A DNA stretch of 22,045 nt from DAOUFU01 sp034429275 (GTDB lineage: Bacteria > Chloroflexota > Anaerolineae > Aggregatilineales > Aggregatilineaceae): positions 1 to 22,045 of the forward strand of contig DAOUFU010000271.1 of NCBI GenBank assembly GCA_034429275.1. The letters run 5' to 3'. Positions 7,898-16,723 of the stretch are shown here, one piece after another (the first letter of the stretch is position 1; each line of letters opens with the position of its first letter). The position numbers were made by a program, and so were the translations under genes. The notes below the pieces were generated by a model, which made no database searches, was not told the origin of the DNA, and was given only the letters and a program-made list of their open reading frames with translations.

Positions 7898-8719
7898 CTA
7901 TTCATGGTCGGTGTCGGTGGACGGAGGTTTGGATTGGCCGCTGATCGATTCGAACACGCTGCGATCGCGCGGGGCCAGCCGATCGAGCAGATCTGGACCG
8001 AGTTGGGTCAGGATGCGATGTGTGAACAACTCCATCCAGACAAACTGGCGCCCGATTTGCACCATGTTGGAATTGGTGGTCACGGTAGCGGTATAGTCCG
8101 AAGGCTGCGAGTTGGCGATGAGCACTTCCTGCTCATCGACGACAACGACCAGGCTGTCGGCCAGTTTGTGCAGTTCGCTTTCGAGCGGTGGATGGTGCGA
8201 AACTTCGCCAACTTCGAGGTGATCGCTGCCGGTGAGCAGCGCGCCTATCGAAACGCCGCGTTCGTAGGCCGCCACAATGTCGTCGTGCAGCGCCCGCAGA
8301 TTGGAGCCGGTCAGCACAAGCATTGCCTCTTCCTGGGCATGGGCGAGCATGTCGCGGGCATAACCCAGGACGGCCTCTTCTCCGGCAAAGGTCCAGAGAT
8401 GCCCCTCGTCGCGCGCGTTGTAGAGAGCGTCCAGCCCATGCCGCAGTCCGGCGATCAGACGGGTGTGATCGTCCGTCAGGCGATCCAGCAGGGCGTCGGG
8501 GGGCATCGGACGATAGAGCGTGGCTTTTGCTTCTTCAGTTTTGAGCACTGCACCGCGTTTATCCAGCCGACCCAACGCTTCGTAGACCATCGAGCGCGGA
8601 ATCCCGGCCTGTTTGCTCAACTGATAGCCGGTGGCCGGGTGGTCACGCAGCAGAGCGAGATAGACTTTGGCTTCATACTCAGTGAATCCGATGGCATTGA
8701 GATCGGTCAGCAGGTCCAT
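7898..8719 (-). CDS. TrmB-family transcriptional regulator
   Basis: A 273-residue protein. Residues 5-70 form a winged helix (GFTEYEAKVYLALL, then YQLSKQAGIPRSMVYEALGRL) characteristic of TrmB/Sugar-specific regulators, followed by a linker and a C-terminal effector-sensing domain of about 170 residues with a PLD-like strand pattern (AMLVLTGSNLRALHDDI). TrmB proteins mostly sense sugars; here the gene is immediately upstream of a metal ATPase, so the effector is open. It has a well-formed promoter with a palindrome in the spacer, suggesting autorepression. ATG 8719 is preceded by a GGGGG run in the leader and is the natural family start. The last 15 residues are polar and probably disordered. 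Confidence 0.88.
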   Translation of the reverse strand: MDLLTDLNAIGFTEYEAKVYLALLRDHPATGYQLSKQAGIPRSMVYEALGRLDKRGAVLKTEEAKATLYRPMPPDALLDRLTDDHTRLIAGLRHGLDALYNARDEGHLWTFAGEEAVLGYARDMLAHAQEEAMLVLTGSNLRALHDDIVAAYERGVSIGALLTGSDHLEVGEVSHHPPLESELHKLADSLVVVVDEQEVLIANSQPSDYTATVTTNSNMVQIGRQFVWMELFTHRILTQLGPDLLDRLAPRDRSVFESISGQSKPPSTDTDHE

Positions 8720-8757
8720 AGGCCCCCATAGTAGTTTTAAAGCGAACTAATAACCTG

Positions 8758-8786
8758 ATTTTAGCCTACTATCGCGGTAGTGGCAA
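8758..8786 (-). promoter_or_regulatory. Promoter of trmB-like gene and P1B-4 ATPase
   Basis: On the minus strand TTGCCA (8786-8781, 5 of 6) and TAAAAT (8763-8758, 5 of 6) are 17 bases apart. The predicted start lies near 8751, giving a short leader of about 30 nt before the ATG at 8719. Confidence 0.6.
8768..8781. promoter_or_regulatory. Candidate TrmB autoregulatory operator
   Basis: The 14-bp imperfect palindrome ACTATCGCGGTAGT has one mismatched pair and fills the spacer between the -35 and -10 of the trmB-like promoter. Further TAGT (8732-8735) and ACTA (8746-8749) half-sites lie just downstream. This is the position expected for a self-repressor, and TrmB-type sites are often TACT/AGTA-like. 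Confidence 0.5.
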
Positions 8787-8829
8787 CAGGCAGGGTATAA
8801 ATGGTGGCAGCTTCAGTGTGCAAAAGCGG

Positions 8830-8858
8830 TTGACGATTTGAGGGTTATGCAATACGCT
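8830..8858 (+). promoter_or_regulatory. Possible promoter of the AOR-aldolase operon
   Basis: TTGACG (8830-8835) is followed after 17 bases by TACGCT (8853-8858). The -35 is good and the -10 is weak (3 of 6), so an activator may be needed. The leader would be about 95 nt. Confidence 0.35.
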
Positions 8859-8959
8859 ACGTTCACATCGTTATCGGTAGGTTGTGATTCAAATTCATTT
8901 CGCCGGTGAATGCCGGGGCAAACCGGTCAATAATTACAGAAGCTGCGAGGTGGTTTTCT

Positions 8960-10753
8960 ATGAATGGCTGGATAGGCAATGTGCTCACCATCGATCTGTC
9001 AGCGCGCACGGTTGAACGGAGCGCGCTCGATCCAGACCTGGCGCGCCAATTCATCGGAGGACGTGGCCTGGGCGCGCGGCTGCTGTGGGACCTGGTGGGG
9101 CCAGAGGTTGATCCGCTCTCGCCCGAAAACGTGCTGATCATCGCTCCCGGTCCATTGACCGGAACTGGCTTCCAGACCAGCAATCGTTTCTCAGTCAGCA
9201 CCAAATCACCGCTCACCGGGACGGTGCTGGATGCAAATTCCGGCGGCTGGTGGGGGATGCGCATCAAGCGGGCCGGGTACGATGTGGTCATCATCAAGGG
9301 ACGCGCGTCTTCTCCGGTCTATGTGGAGATCATCGGCGAGCAGGTCGAGATCAAAGACGCTGCACACCTGTGGGGCAAGACGGTTTCTGCAACTTCCGAG
9401 GCACTCGGTCAGGATAACAACAAGCGGAATGTGTTGTGTATTGGGCCGGCGGGCGAAAACCTCGTGCTATTTGCGGCCATCATGAACGACGTTTCGCGCG
9501 CGGCGGCGCGCGGCGGTCCCGGCGCAGTGATGGGCAGCAAGAACCTCAAGGCGATTGTGGTTGAGGGCAATGAACGGGTGGATATGGATGACAAAGAGCG
9601 CTTCCGTTTCATCCAGTATGAGGCCACCAAGATGCTCAAGGCCAACCCGATCACCTCGCAAGCGTTCCCGGAATTTGGCACTGCCGTCAACATGAATATC
9701 CTGAATGAGATCGGCGCGCTGCCCACACGCAATTTCCAGCAGACTTATTTTGAGCACGCCGAAGCCATCAGCGGCGAAGCCATCACCGACACGATTCTGG
9801 TCTCCAACCGCGCCTGTTGGGCCTGCCCCATCGCATGCACGCGGGTGACCAAAGTGAAGGGCGAAGAGGGCGAAGGGCCGGAATATGAAACCGCCTGGGC
9901 GTTTGGTGCGGCCTGTGGAATCGATGACCTGGAAGCGATCACCTGGGCGAACTACCTGTGTAACGACTACGGTCTGGATACCATCACTGCCGGTTCTACC
10001 GTCGCCTGTGCGATGGAACTGAGCGAGCGCGGCCTGCTCGACAGCGAACTGCGGTTCGGGCGAGGCGACTTGCTGGCTCAGACGGTTGAGGATATCGCGC
10101 TACGCCGCGGCCTGGGCGATCACCTGGCGGAAGGCAGTGCACGGTTGGCCGCTCGCTATGGCGCACCTGAACTTTCGATGAGTGTGAAAAAGCTCGAAAT
10201 GCCCGCTTACGACCCTCGCGGGATGCAAGGGCAAGGGCTGCTCTATGCAACCAGCAACCGGGGCGGTTGCCACATGCGCGGCAATATGTTGGGAGCTGAG
10301 GTGCTGGGCCTGCCCAAGTTGATTGACCGCCTGCAGGTGCAGGGCAAAGCCGGGTATGTTATCCTGCATCAGAATTCGGCGGCAGTGATCGACTCCCTGG
10401 TGGCGTGCAAATTCGCCAACATCGCGGTGGCGGATGAGTACTTCGCTCGAGCGCTGACCGCGCTGACCGGCGTTGAGTATCCCACAGGCGACATGATCCG
10501 CACTGGAGAGCGCATCTGGAATCTGGAGCGGTTGTATAACTTGCGCGAAGGTTTCACGCGGGCGGACGATACGCTGCCGCCCCGCTTGCTCAACGAACCG
10601 GCGGGCGGAGCAAGCGCCGGCCAGGTGAGCCACCTGGAACCCATGCTGGCGGAATATTATCGCGCGCGGGGCTGGGATGAGAACGGCGTCCCAAAGCGCA
10701 AAAAACTGGAAGAATTAGGACTGCTTGAACTGGCTGAGGAGATACTGGCGTGA
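8960..10753 (+). CDS. Aldehyde:ferredoxin oxidoreductase (tungsten/molybdenum)
   Basis: A 597-residue enzyme oxidising aldehydes to carboxylates with ferredoxin. The [4Fe-4S] ligands follow the AOR pattern: C286, C289 and C293 (CWACPIAC) and a distant C483 (SLVACKFAN). Pterin-cofactor segments are visible (FIGGRGLGARLL at 31-42, DPRGMQGQGLLYA at 418-430), as is an RGGCHMRG motif whose H438 corresponds to the active-site histidine region. The length is normal for the family. ATG 8960 follows GAGGTGG with about 6-base spacing and gives the family start MNGWIGNVL; an in-frame ATG at 8906 would add 18 unrelated residues. Its stop overlaps the aldolase start by 4 bases. The substrate is not determinable from sequence, and the W-pterin synthesis genes are elsewhere. 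Confidence 0.93.
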   Translation: MNGWIGNVLTIDLSARTVERSALDPDLARQFIGGRGLGARLLWDLVGPEVDPLSPENVLIIAPGPLTGTGFQTSNRFSVSTKSPLTGTVLDANSGGWWGMRIKRAGYDVVIIKGRASSPVYVEIIGEQVEIKDAAHLWGKTVSATSEALGQDNNKRNVLCIGPAGENLVLFAAIMNDVSRAAARGGPGAVMGSKNLKAIVVEGNERVDMDDKERFRFIQYEATKMLKANPITSQAFPEFGTAVNMNILNEIGALPTRNFQQTYFEHAEAISGEAITDTILVSNRACWACPIACTRVTKVKGEEGEGPEYETAWAFGAACGIDDLEAITWANYLCNDYGLDTITAGSTVACAMELSERGLLDSELRFGRGDLLAQTVEDIALRRGLGDHLAEGSARLAARYGAPELSMSVKKLEMPAYDPRGMQGQGLLYATSNRGGCHMRGNMLGAEVLGLPKLIDRLQVQGKAGYVILHQNSAAVIDSLVACKFANIAVADEYFARALTALTGVEYPTGDMIRTGERIWNLERLYNLREGFTRADDTLPPRLLNEPAGGASAGQVSHLEPMLAEYYRARGWDENGVPKRKKLEELGLLELAEEILA

Positions 10754-11361
10754 TCGACGAGCGCGTATACCAGATGTTCCAGGAGATCGGGCGCGATCTC
10801 TACGTGCATAACCTTGTGTCATCTCATGGTGGCAACATCAGCGTGCGGTTTGGGGATCGTATCATCATCAAGCGGCGCGGCGCGATGTTGGGCCGCCTGA
10901 AGCCCCATGATTTGATCGAAACCGGCCTGGAGAAAAATGACAGCGGTGTGGCGCTGGCCTCGACGGAATTGATCGTGCACCGTGCGATCTATCATGCGAC
11001 GCCTGCGCTGGCTGTGGTTCATGCGCATCCACGCCGGGCCATCGCCTTGTCGCTTTCGCGCGATGAGATCATCCCCATCGACAACGAGGGATCGTACCTG
11101 CTGAAGAAAATCCCCGTGGTTGAGACGGAGTTCGCTTCCGGCAGCCGTCAGATGGCCGATACCATCGCCGGAGCGTTGAAGTCGTACAAGATTGTGATGA
11201 TGCGTGGGCATGGTAGCTTCGCCACCGGCCAGACGCTGGATGAGGCGTTCCAGTGGACCGATGCGCTGGAAGAGGTGTGTGAGATCATCATGTACGCGCG
11301 GCAGATGGGCGAGGAATTCAAGGAATATCGCAAGCACAGCGGCTCGTATGCCAACTGGTAA
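10750..11361 (+). CDS. Class II aldolase/adducin family protein (FucA/AraD-like)
   Basis: A 203-residue zinc aldolase. The metal ligands H91 and H93 (HAHP) and H154 (RGHG), and the catalytic-acid candidate E73 (STE), fall at almost the same positions as in E. coli L-fuculose-1-phosphate aldolase. The phosphate-binding region SSHGGNISVRFGDR is present near 24-37. Likely reactions are retro-aldol cleavage of a sugar 1-phosphate to DHAP plus a small aldehyde, or a related epimerase or decarboxylase step; the family alone does not decide. The GTG start overlaps the AOR stop in GTGA, indicating translational coupling. The simplest reading is that its aldehyde product feeds the AOR, which is inference. 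A 12-bp-stem terminator follows. Confidence 0.88.
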   Translation: MIDERVYQMFQEIGRDLYVHNLVSSHGGNISVRFGDRIIIKRRGAMLGRLKPHDLIETGLEKNDSGVALASTELIVHRAIYHATPALAVVHAHPRRAIALSLSRDEIIPIDNEGSYLLKKIPVVETEFASGSRQMADTIAGALKSYKIVMMRGHGSFATGQTLDEAFQWTDALEEVCEIIMYARQMGEEFKEYRKHSGSYANW

Positions 11362-11407
11362 ACCGCATACCTGCCCGGTACGCGGAATGAGAACTCGTCC
11401 AAGAATC

Positions 11408-11446
11408 AACATTCCCCGGCGCAGAAACCGGGGAATGTTCTATTTT
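11408..11446. terminator. Bidirectional intrinsic terminator
   Basis: A perfect 12-bp stem (AACATTCCCCGG at 11408-11419, CCGGGGAATGTT at 11428-11439) with an 8-nt loop is followed on the plus strand by CTATTTT. It lies between the convergent aldolase and ATP-grasp genes and probably serves both. Confidence 0.8.
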
Positions 11447-11462
11447 GGAAGCGATGCGCGGC

Positions 11463-12553
11463 TCAGAGACTGAGGCCCTGGCGTTCTGCTGCCAGCTCGA
11501 CGATGCGGTTGATCAACTGGGTATAGGTCCATCCCATCGCCTGGGACTGGATGCACAGGTCGCTGTAGCCGGGGTTGAGGCCGGGCAGCGGATTGACTTC
11601 CAGGATGTACGGCTTATGGTTGTTTTGCGCATCGAGCCGGAAATCCACCCGCGCCACGTCGTAGCAACCCGTCACAAAGAACACGCCTGCCGTCAGGCGG
11701 TTAAGCTCGCGGTGCAGGTCGGGGTCGATCTGTGCCGGGCAGAAGTAGTGGAAATCATCTACCAGGTCAGTCTTGATGCGGTTGGTGTAGACCCCGCCTT
11801 CCGATTCGTCGTAGGCGCTGAGGTCCACTTCCAACGGGGCCAGGAAAGTCAGGTCGTCGGGCAGATCGTCTACGCTACGCCGCTCGCTGATACGCCGTGC
11901 GGCAGTAGGTCTGCGATTGCCCACTACGCCGATGGTGATCTCGCGGCCCGCGATGAAGTGCTCGACCAGAATCGGCTGGCGATACAGTTCAAGCTGGATT
12001 TGTACCTGGGCGCGGAGTTCGGCGACGGTGCGCACAATGCTGTCGGCGCTGACTCCCATGCTGGTACCTTCGCGGCTGGGTTTGACAAACAGCGGGAAAC
12101 GCAGTTCGCCTTCAGCATTGAGCAGGTCCTCATCAATGGGATCGTCGGAACGCTCAAAGACTTGGAATTCAGGCGTTGGCAGCCCATGATAGTACAGGAT
12201 ACGCTTGGTCATGGGCTTGTCGAGCGCCAGGGCCAGCGTCAGCAGCTTGCTGCCGGTATAGGGCAGGCGCAGCATTTCCAACAAGGCCGGGACCTGTGAT
12301 TCGCGGCTGTCGCCAAAGTGGCTTTCAGCAATATTGAAGCACAGGTCCGGCTTGTATGCCGTTAGCTTTTCCACCAGGTTGAAAGGCGGCAGGATGTTCG
12401 CCTCAAAAAACTCGGCTTCGTGGCCGCCTTCAACCAGCGCATCGACGATGGCGTTGATCGTTTTGATACTGTCGAGATCGTCCCACTGATCGGAGGCCAT
12501 GCCTTCCCAGGTGGGCGCATTTTGTTTCAAGTTCGCAAGAACTGCGATCCGCA

Positions 12554-12554
<1 letters not shown>
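11463..12554 (-). CDS. D-Ala-D-Ala-ligase-like ATP-grasp enzyme
   Basis: A 363-residue ATP-grasp protein. The N-terminal lobe runs to about 110 and the ATP-grasp core follows: FVKPSREGTSMGVS (156-169, with K158), the hinge region VEHFIAGREITIGVVGN (197-213) and metal ligands D304, E319 and N321 (ILEVNPLPGLNPGYSDL). The Ddl segment HGxxGEDG is replaced by NIAESHFGDSRES (74-86), so the first amino-acid site differs from true D-Ala-D-Ala ligases. The expected chemistry is ATP-dependent amide formation between two amino acids or an amino acid and an amine. Its ATG shares one base with the kamA stop (TGATG), so the two are coupled. An attractive but unproven idea is that beta-lysine made by KamA is its substrate. 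Confidence 0.85.
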
Positions 12555-14131
<1,577 letters not shown>

Positions 14132-14137
14132 GACATT

Positions 14138-14240
14138 CTCCCATAAAAGAAGCCGATCTCGATGACCGGCTCACCCAGCGGAAATAGATCACCATGGGAA
14201 GTGAGCCACGCGCATTCGTACACGGTTTGATGTGGCTCAC
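14138..14240 (-). promoter_or_regulatory. Attenuator-like leader of the kamA operon
   Basis: In the minus-strand leader, segment A (GTGAGCCAC, 14240-14232) can pair perfectly with B (GTGGCTCAC, 14209-14201). Segment C (AGCCGGTC, 14171-14164) pairs with D (GATCGGCT, 14158-14151; one G-T pair) around a 5-nt loop and is followed by TCTTTTAT, resembling an intrinsic terminator directly before the kamA ribosome-binding site. B can alternatively pair over 7 bases with GTGAGCC (14174-14168), which overlaps C. This is the layout of a terminator/antiterminator switch. No known riboswitch class or lysine-rich leader peptide was recognised. Confidence 0.5.
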
Positions 14241-14255
14241 ATTGTGTCACGTTTA

Positions 14256-14261
14256 ATTATA
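14256..14261 (-). promoter_or_regulatory. Possible -10 box of the kamA operon
   Basis: The minus strand carries a perfect TATAAT here. A well-spaced -35 is not evident; TTGACG lies only 9 bases upstream. If used, transcription would start near 14249 and include the whole attenuator-like leader. Confidence 0.35.
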
Positions 14262-14329
14262 GTCACTATTCGTCAAATGAAAATAGGCAATTTCCCCTAA
14301 AATTTGGGGGATTTGTACCTTGCGACCGG

Positions 14330-14668
14330 TCATGGTTTCAAGAAGTCTTCACGGATAGGGGTGAAGGTATCTACCAGCCGGACATGATCGGTGAGAAGTT
14401 GGATGGAATGCGGAACATTCGACGGCACCGCGATCATGTCACCGGGGACAAGATGAGTGGGCGCGCCATCGACAAAGAACAGTACTTCACCTGAGGCCAC
14501 GTAGGTGACCTGCTCGTGGGGATGCCAGTGAGGCGGGTCGGGCTGGGCAGAAGGACCATCGTTGAAATCGATAACCACCATCATCAGATGATCGCTATGA
14601 GTCAGGTAACGCGTCCGTCCTGGGGCGATAGTCTCGCGCGGGGTGTTCTCGTGTTTGACGACGGTCAT
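14330..14668 (-). CDS. Small single-domain cupin
   Basis: A 112-residue protein made of one cupin barrel. Motif 1 is PHWHPHEQVTYVASGEVLFF, with probable metal ligands H47, H49 and Q53 (or E52). Motif 2 is PGDMIAVPSNVPHSI with H87. Small cupins of this kind bind a divalent metal and act as dioxygenases, isomerases or ligand sensors; the sequence does not choose. ATG 14668 has GAGGA about 7 bases upstream. It has its own predicted promoter and is transcribed toward kamA, with about 200 bases between, so it could be read through into kamA. A weak hairpin with CCCCC/GGGG arms lies just downstream near 14291-14315. Confidence 0.82.
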   Translation of the reverse strand: MTVVKHENTPRETIAPGRTRYLTHSDHLMMVVIDFNDGPSAQPDPPHWHPHEQVTYVASGEVLFFVDGAPTHLVPGDMIAVPSNVPHSIQLLTDHVRLVDTFTPIREDFLKP

Positions 14669-14709
14669 CAGTTATCCTCATATCCAGCCATGCGGATGAT
14701 TTATCGTAG

Positions 14710-14738
14710 AGTATAGCGGATTCTCCGGTTGGCTCCAA
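14710..14738 (-). promoter_or_regulatory. Predicted promoter of the cupin gene
   Basis: On the minus strand TTGGAG (14738-14733) and TATACT (14715-14710) are 17 bases apart. The -10 matches at 5 of 6 positions and the -35 at 3 of 6. Confidence 0.4.
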
Positions 14739-14885
14739 CGCACGCGAAGGCTATGCGGCGGACCGGATGGAACCAAATGGGGCCAATAGGTTTGGCGAAG
14801 GGGAAGCACGGCGCTAGATTTGACCGTAAAGGTTGGTACGCCCATCCGGGCGTATAGTGATCGCGATTATGGCATGGGAATGGCT

Positions 14886-15461
14886 ATGGAGACGGTCGGT
14901 GTGTTGGCACTGCAAGGGGCGTTTATCGAACATGAAGCGCTGCTGCGCGATCTCGGCGTGCGCGCGGTTGAAGTGCGGTTGCCCGAACAATTGGAGGGCC
15001 TGGACGCCCTGATCATTCCCGGCGGTGAGAGCACAACGATCGGCAAGCTCGCCGAGTCGTATCACCTGTTGGAGCCATTGCGCGCGTTTGCAGCTCACAA
15101 ACCCGTGTGGGGCACCTGTGCCGGCATGATCATGCTGGCGAAATCCATTGGGCGCGATCAGCCGCTCATCGGGGTGATGGATATTCAGGTGAATCGGAAC
15201 GCTTTTGGGCGGCAGATCGACAGTTTTGAGACCGATCTGGTGGTGCCCGAACTGGGCGATGTGCCGTTCCACGCGGTATTCATCCGTGCACCGCTGGTCA
15301 CTGGGGTGGGTGAGAACGTGCAGATTCTGGCGCGCCTGGAAAACGGCGGAATTGTGGCTGTCCGGCAGGGGCACTGGCTGGCAACCGCCTTTCACCCCGA
15401 ACTGACACCGGACAACCGTTTCCACCGCTATTTTGTGCGCGAAGTGGCCGGGCTGGGTTAG
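14886..15461 (+). CDS. pdxT: Pyridoxal 5'-phosphate synthase glutaminase subunit
   Basis: A 191-residue class I glutaminase that releases ammonia from glutamine for the PdxS synthase in DXP-independent PLP synthesis. The catalytic triad is clear: C78 (WGTCAG), H170 and E172 (FHPELT). The oxyanion-site motif PGGEST is at 45-50. The start at 14886 (METVGVLALQG) gives the usual length and has GGGAA about 5 bases upstream; in-frame ATGs at 14874 and 14880 are possible, while a TTG at 14820 would add 22 residues absent from the family. pdxS, normally adjacent, is not next to it here. It serves PLP enzymes in general, including KBL and KamA in this window. Its 3' end overlaps the convergent dnaJ-like gene by 4 bases. 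Confidence 0.95.
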   Translation: METVGVLALQGAFIEHEALLRDLGVRAVEVRLPEQLEGLDALIIPGGESTTIGKLAESYHLLEPLRAFAAHKPVWGTCAGMIMLAKSIGRDQPLIGVMDIQVNRNAFGRQIDSFETDLVVPELGDVPFHAVFIRAPLVTGVGENVQILARLENGGIVAVRQGHWLATAFHPELTPDNRFHRYFVREVAGLG

Positions 15462-16417
15462 CGTACACCCTGGCGACGCTGGCGCATTTGCTCGAAGAAC
15501 TTGCGTTCCTCGGCGGTCAGCTTTTCCGGCAGGCGGACGTTGACCGTCGCGTACAGATCGCCGCGCCGGTTGGGAGCCTTGAGGTGTGGCATCCCCATAC
15601 CGCGCAGCCGGAAGGTGCTGCCGTTTTGCGTGCCTTCCGGGATGGTGAGCTGCACGGTGCGATCCAGGCCATTCACCGTGACTGAACCGCCCAGCAGCGC
15701 TGTGATCAGGTCCACCGGCACCGTGACGCGCAGATCGTCACCATCGCGCGTGAAAACGGCGTGGGGCAGCACTGTGATATTCAGCAGCAGATCGCCTGGA
15801 GCGCCGCCGCCTAATCCTGGCTGGCCCTTGCCGTTCAGACGCACACGGGAGCCGGTAGCGACTCCCGGCGGGATTTTTGCCTCAATCGAGCGTCCATCTT
15901 CCCAGCGCAGAGTGCGCGTGGTGCCATGAAATGCCTCTTCGAGCGTGATCTCGACGGGGTGCTCGATATCTTGGCCCCGGCGTGAGACACGCTCATAGCC
16001 CCGCATATCCGGCGCACGGCGCTGACCCATTCCGCCGAACAGCATCTCGAAGAAATCCGAGAATCCCCCGCTCCGGCCACCAAACATGGCGTCGAATTCT
16101 TCCTGGCTCATCTGGCGGGTGTATGTGCCCTGGCCAGGCGACGCCCAGCGTGCCCAATCGAAGCCACCGGGTTGGCCGCCCTGGCGCGTATGCTGATCCC
16201 ACTGCATACCGAACTGATCATAGCGCTGGCGCTTTTCTTTATCGGAGAGCACTTCGTAGGCCTCGTTGATGTCCTTGAAGCGCGCCTCAGCGCTCGGATC
16301 ATTCGGGTTCCTGTCCGGGTGATATTGTTTGGCCATCTTACGGAAGGCCTTTTTGATTTCATCCTGGGTGGCGTCTTTTTTGACCCCCAGTGTTTTGTAG
16401 TAATCGCGGTACTGCAC
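15458..16417 (-). CDS. DnaJ-like co-chaperone (CbpA type, no zinc finger)
   Basis: A 319-residue Hsp40. The J domain spans 3-70 with HPD at 33-35 (QYHPDRNP), followed by a Gly/Phe-rich linker (about 80-145) and two C-terminal beta domains (VEITLEEAFHGTTRTL, then VTVPVDLITALLGGSVTVNG). The CxxCxGxG zinc-finger repeats of DnaJ proper are absent, so this is the CbpA/DnaJ-B class that stimulates DnaK ATPase and binds unfolded clients. The GTG at 16417 is preferred because AGGAG (16429-16425) sits 7 bases upstream and the J domain starts right there; a longer frame to 16480 adds an unrelated Arg-rich stretch. It overlaps pdxT by 4 bases tail to tail, with no room for a terminator between them. Confidence 0.92.
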   Translation of the reverse strand: MQYRDYYKTLGVKKDATQDEIKKAFRKMAKQYHPDRNPNDPSAEARFKDINEAYEVLSDKEKRQRYDQFGMQWDQHTRQGGQPGGFDWARWASPGQGTYTRQMSQEEFDAMFGGRSGGFSDFFEMLFGGMGQRRAPDMRGYERVSRRGQDIEHPVEITLEEAFHGTTRTLRWEDGRSIEAKIPPGVATGSRVRLNGKGQPGLGGGAPGDLLLNITVLPHAVFTRDGDDLRVTVPVDLITALLGGSVTVNGLDRTVQLTIPEGTQNGSTFRLRGMGMPHLKAPNRRGDLYATVNVRLPEKLTAEERKFFEQMRQRRQGVR

Positions 16418-16723
16418 AGACGGACTCCTGGCTTGCGCACCTGCCTGACACCGACCCCAAATTCGTCTGTGTGCGTGCATGGGGCAGGCGTGCAGAAGCG
16501 CATGATGATACTTTATCGAATGGGATTATAACCCTGTTTAGCATATAATAATAAAAAAACCGCAAGAATTCCATCGGAGAAATGCAAGAAATCATTCTTC
16601 TCACCGGTTGGCCCGAACGCCGCAAACGCGCTATGATGGGCACATAAACGCTGTGCCCGGCGCGCGTAGTGCGCGGCGCGCGCAGGATCTGGCCCGCCTG
16701 GCAGGATTGCGGAGAGTACACTT
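16418..16723. other. 306-bp divergent intergenic region
   Basis: It separates the dnaJ-like gene (-) from the GAF gene (+). It contains an AT-rich block with a minus-strand TATAAT (16530-16525) that may be the dnaJ -10, a plus-strand promoter candidate at 16608-16637, and a GC-rich inverted tract (GCGCGC around a GTAGT loop, 16660-16685) in the GAF leader. No CIRCE element (TTAGCACTC-N9-GAGTGCTAA) and no gene is seen. Confidence 0.5.
16608..16637 (+). promoter_or_regulatory. Predicted promoter of the GAF gene
   Basis: TTGGCC (16608-16613) and TATGAT (16632-16637) are separated by 18 bases; the -10 matches consensus at 5 of 6. The leader is about 80 nt and includes a GC-rich hairpin. Confidence 0.45.

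Noticed and set aside
14820..14858. TTGACC and TATAGT as a pdxT promoter
   Set aside because: They are 27 bases apart, too far for sigma70; TTGGTA gives 14 bases, too close. The pdxT promoter remains unidentified.
16418..16723. CIRCE/HrcA heat-shock element for the dnaJ-like gene
   Set aside because: No TTAGCACTC-N9-GAGTGCTAA inverted repeat is present in the region.
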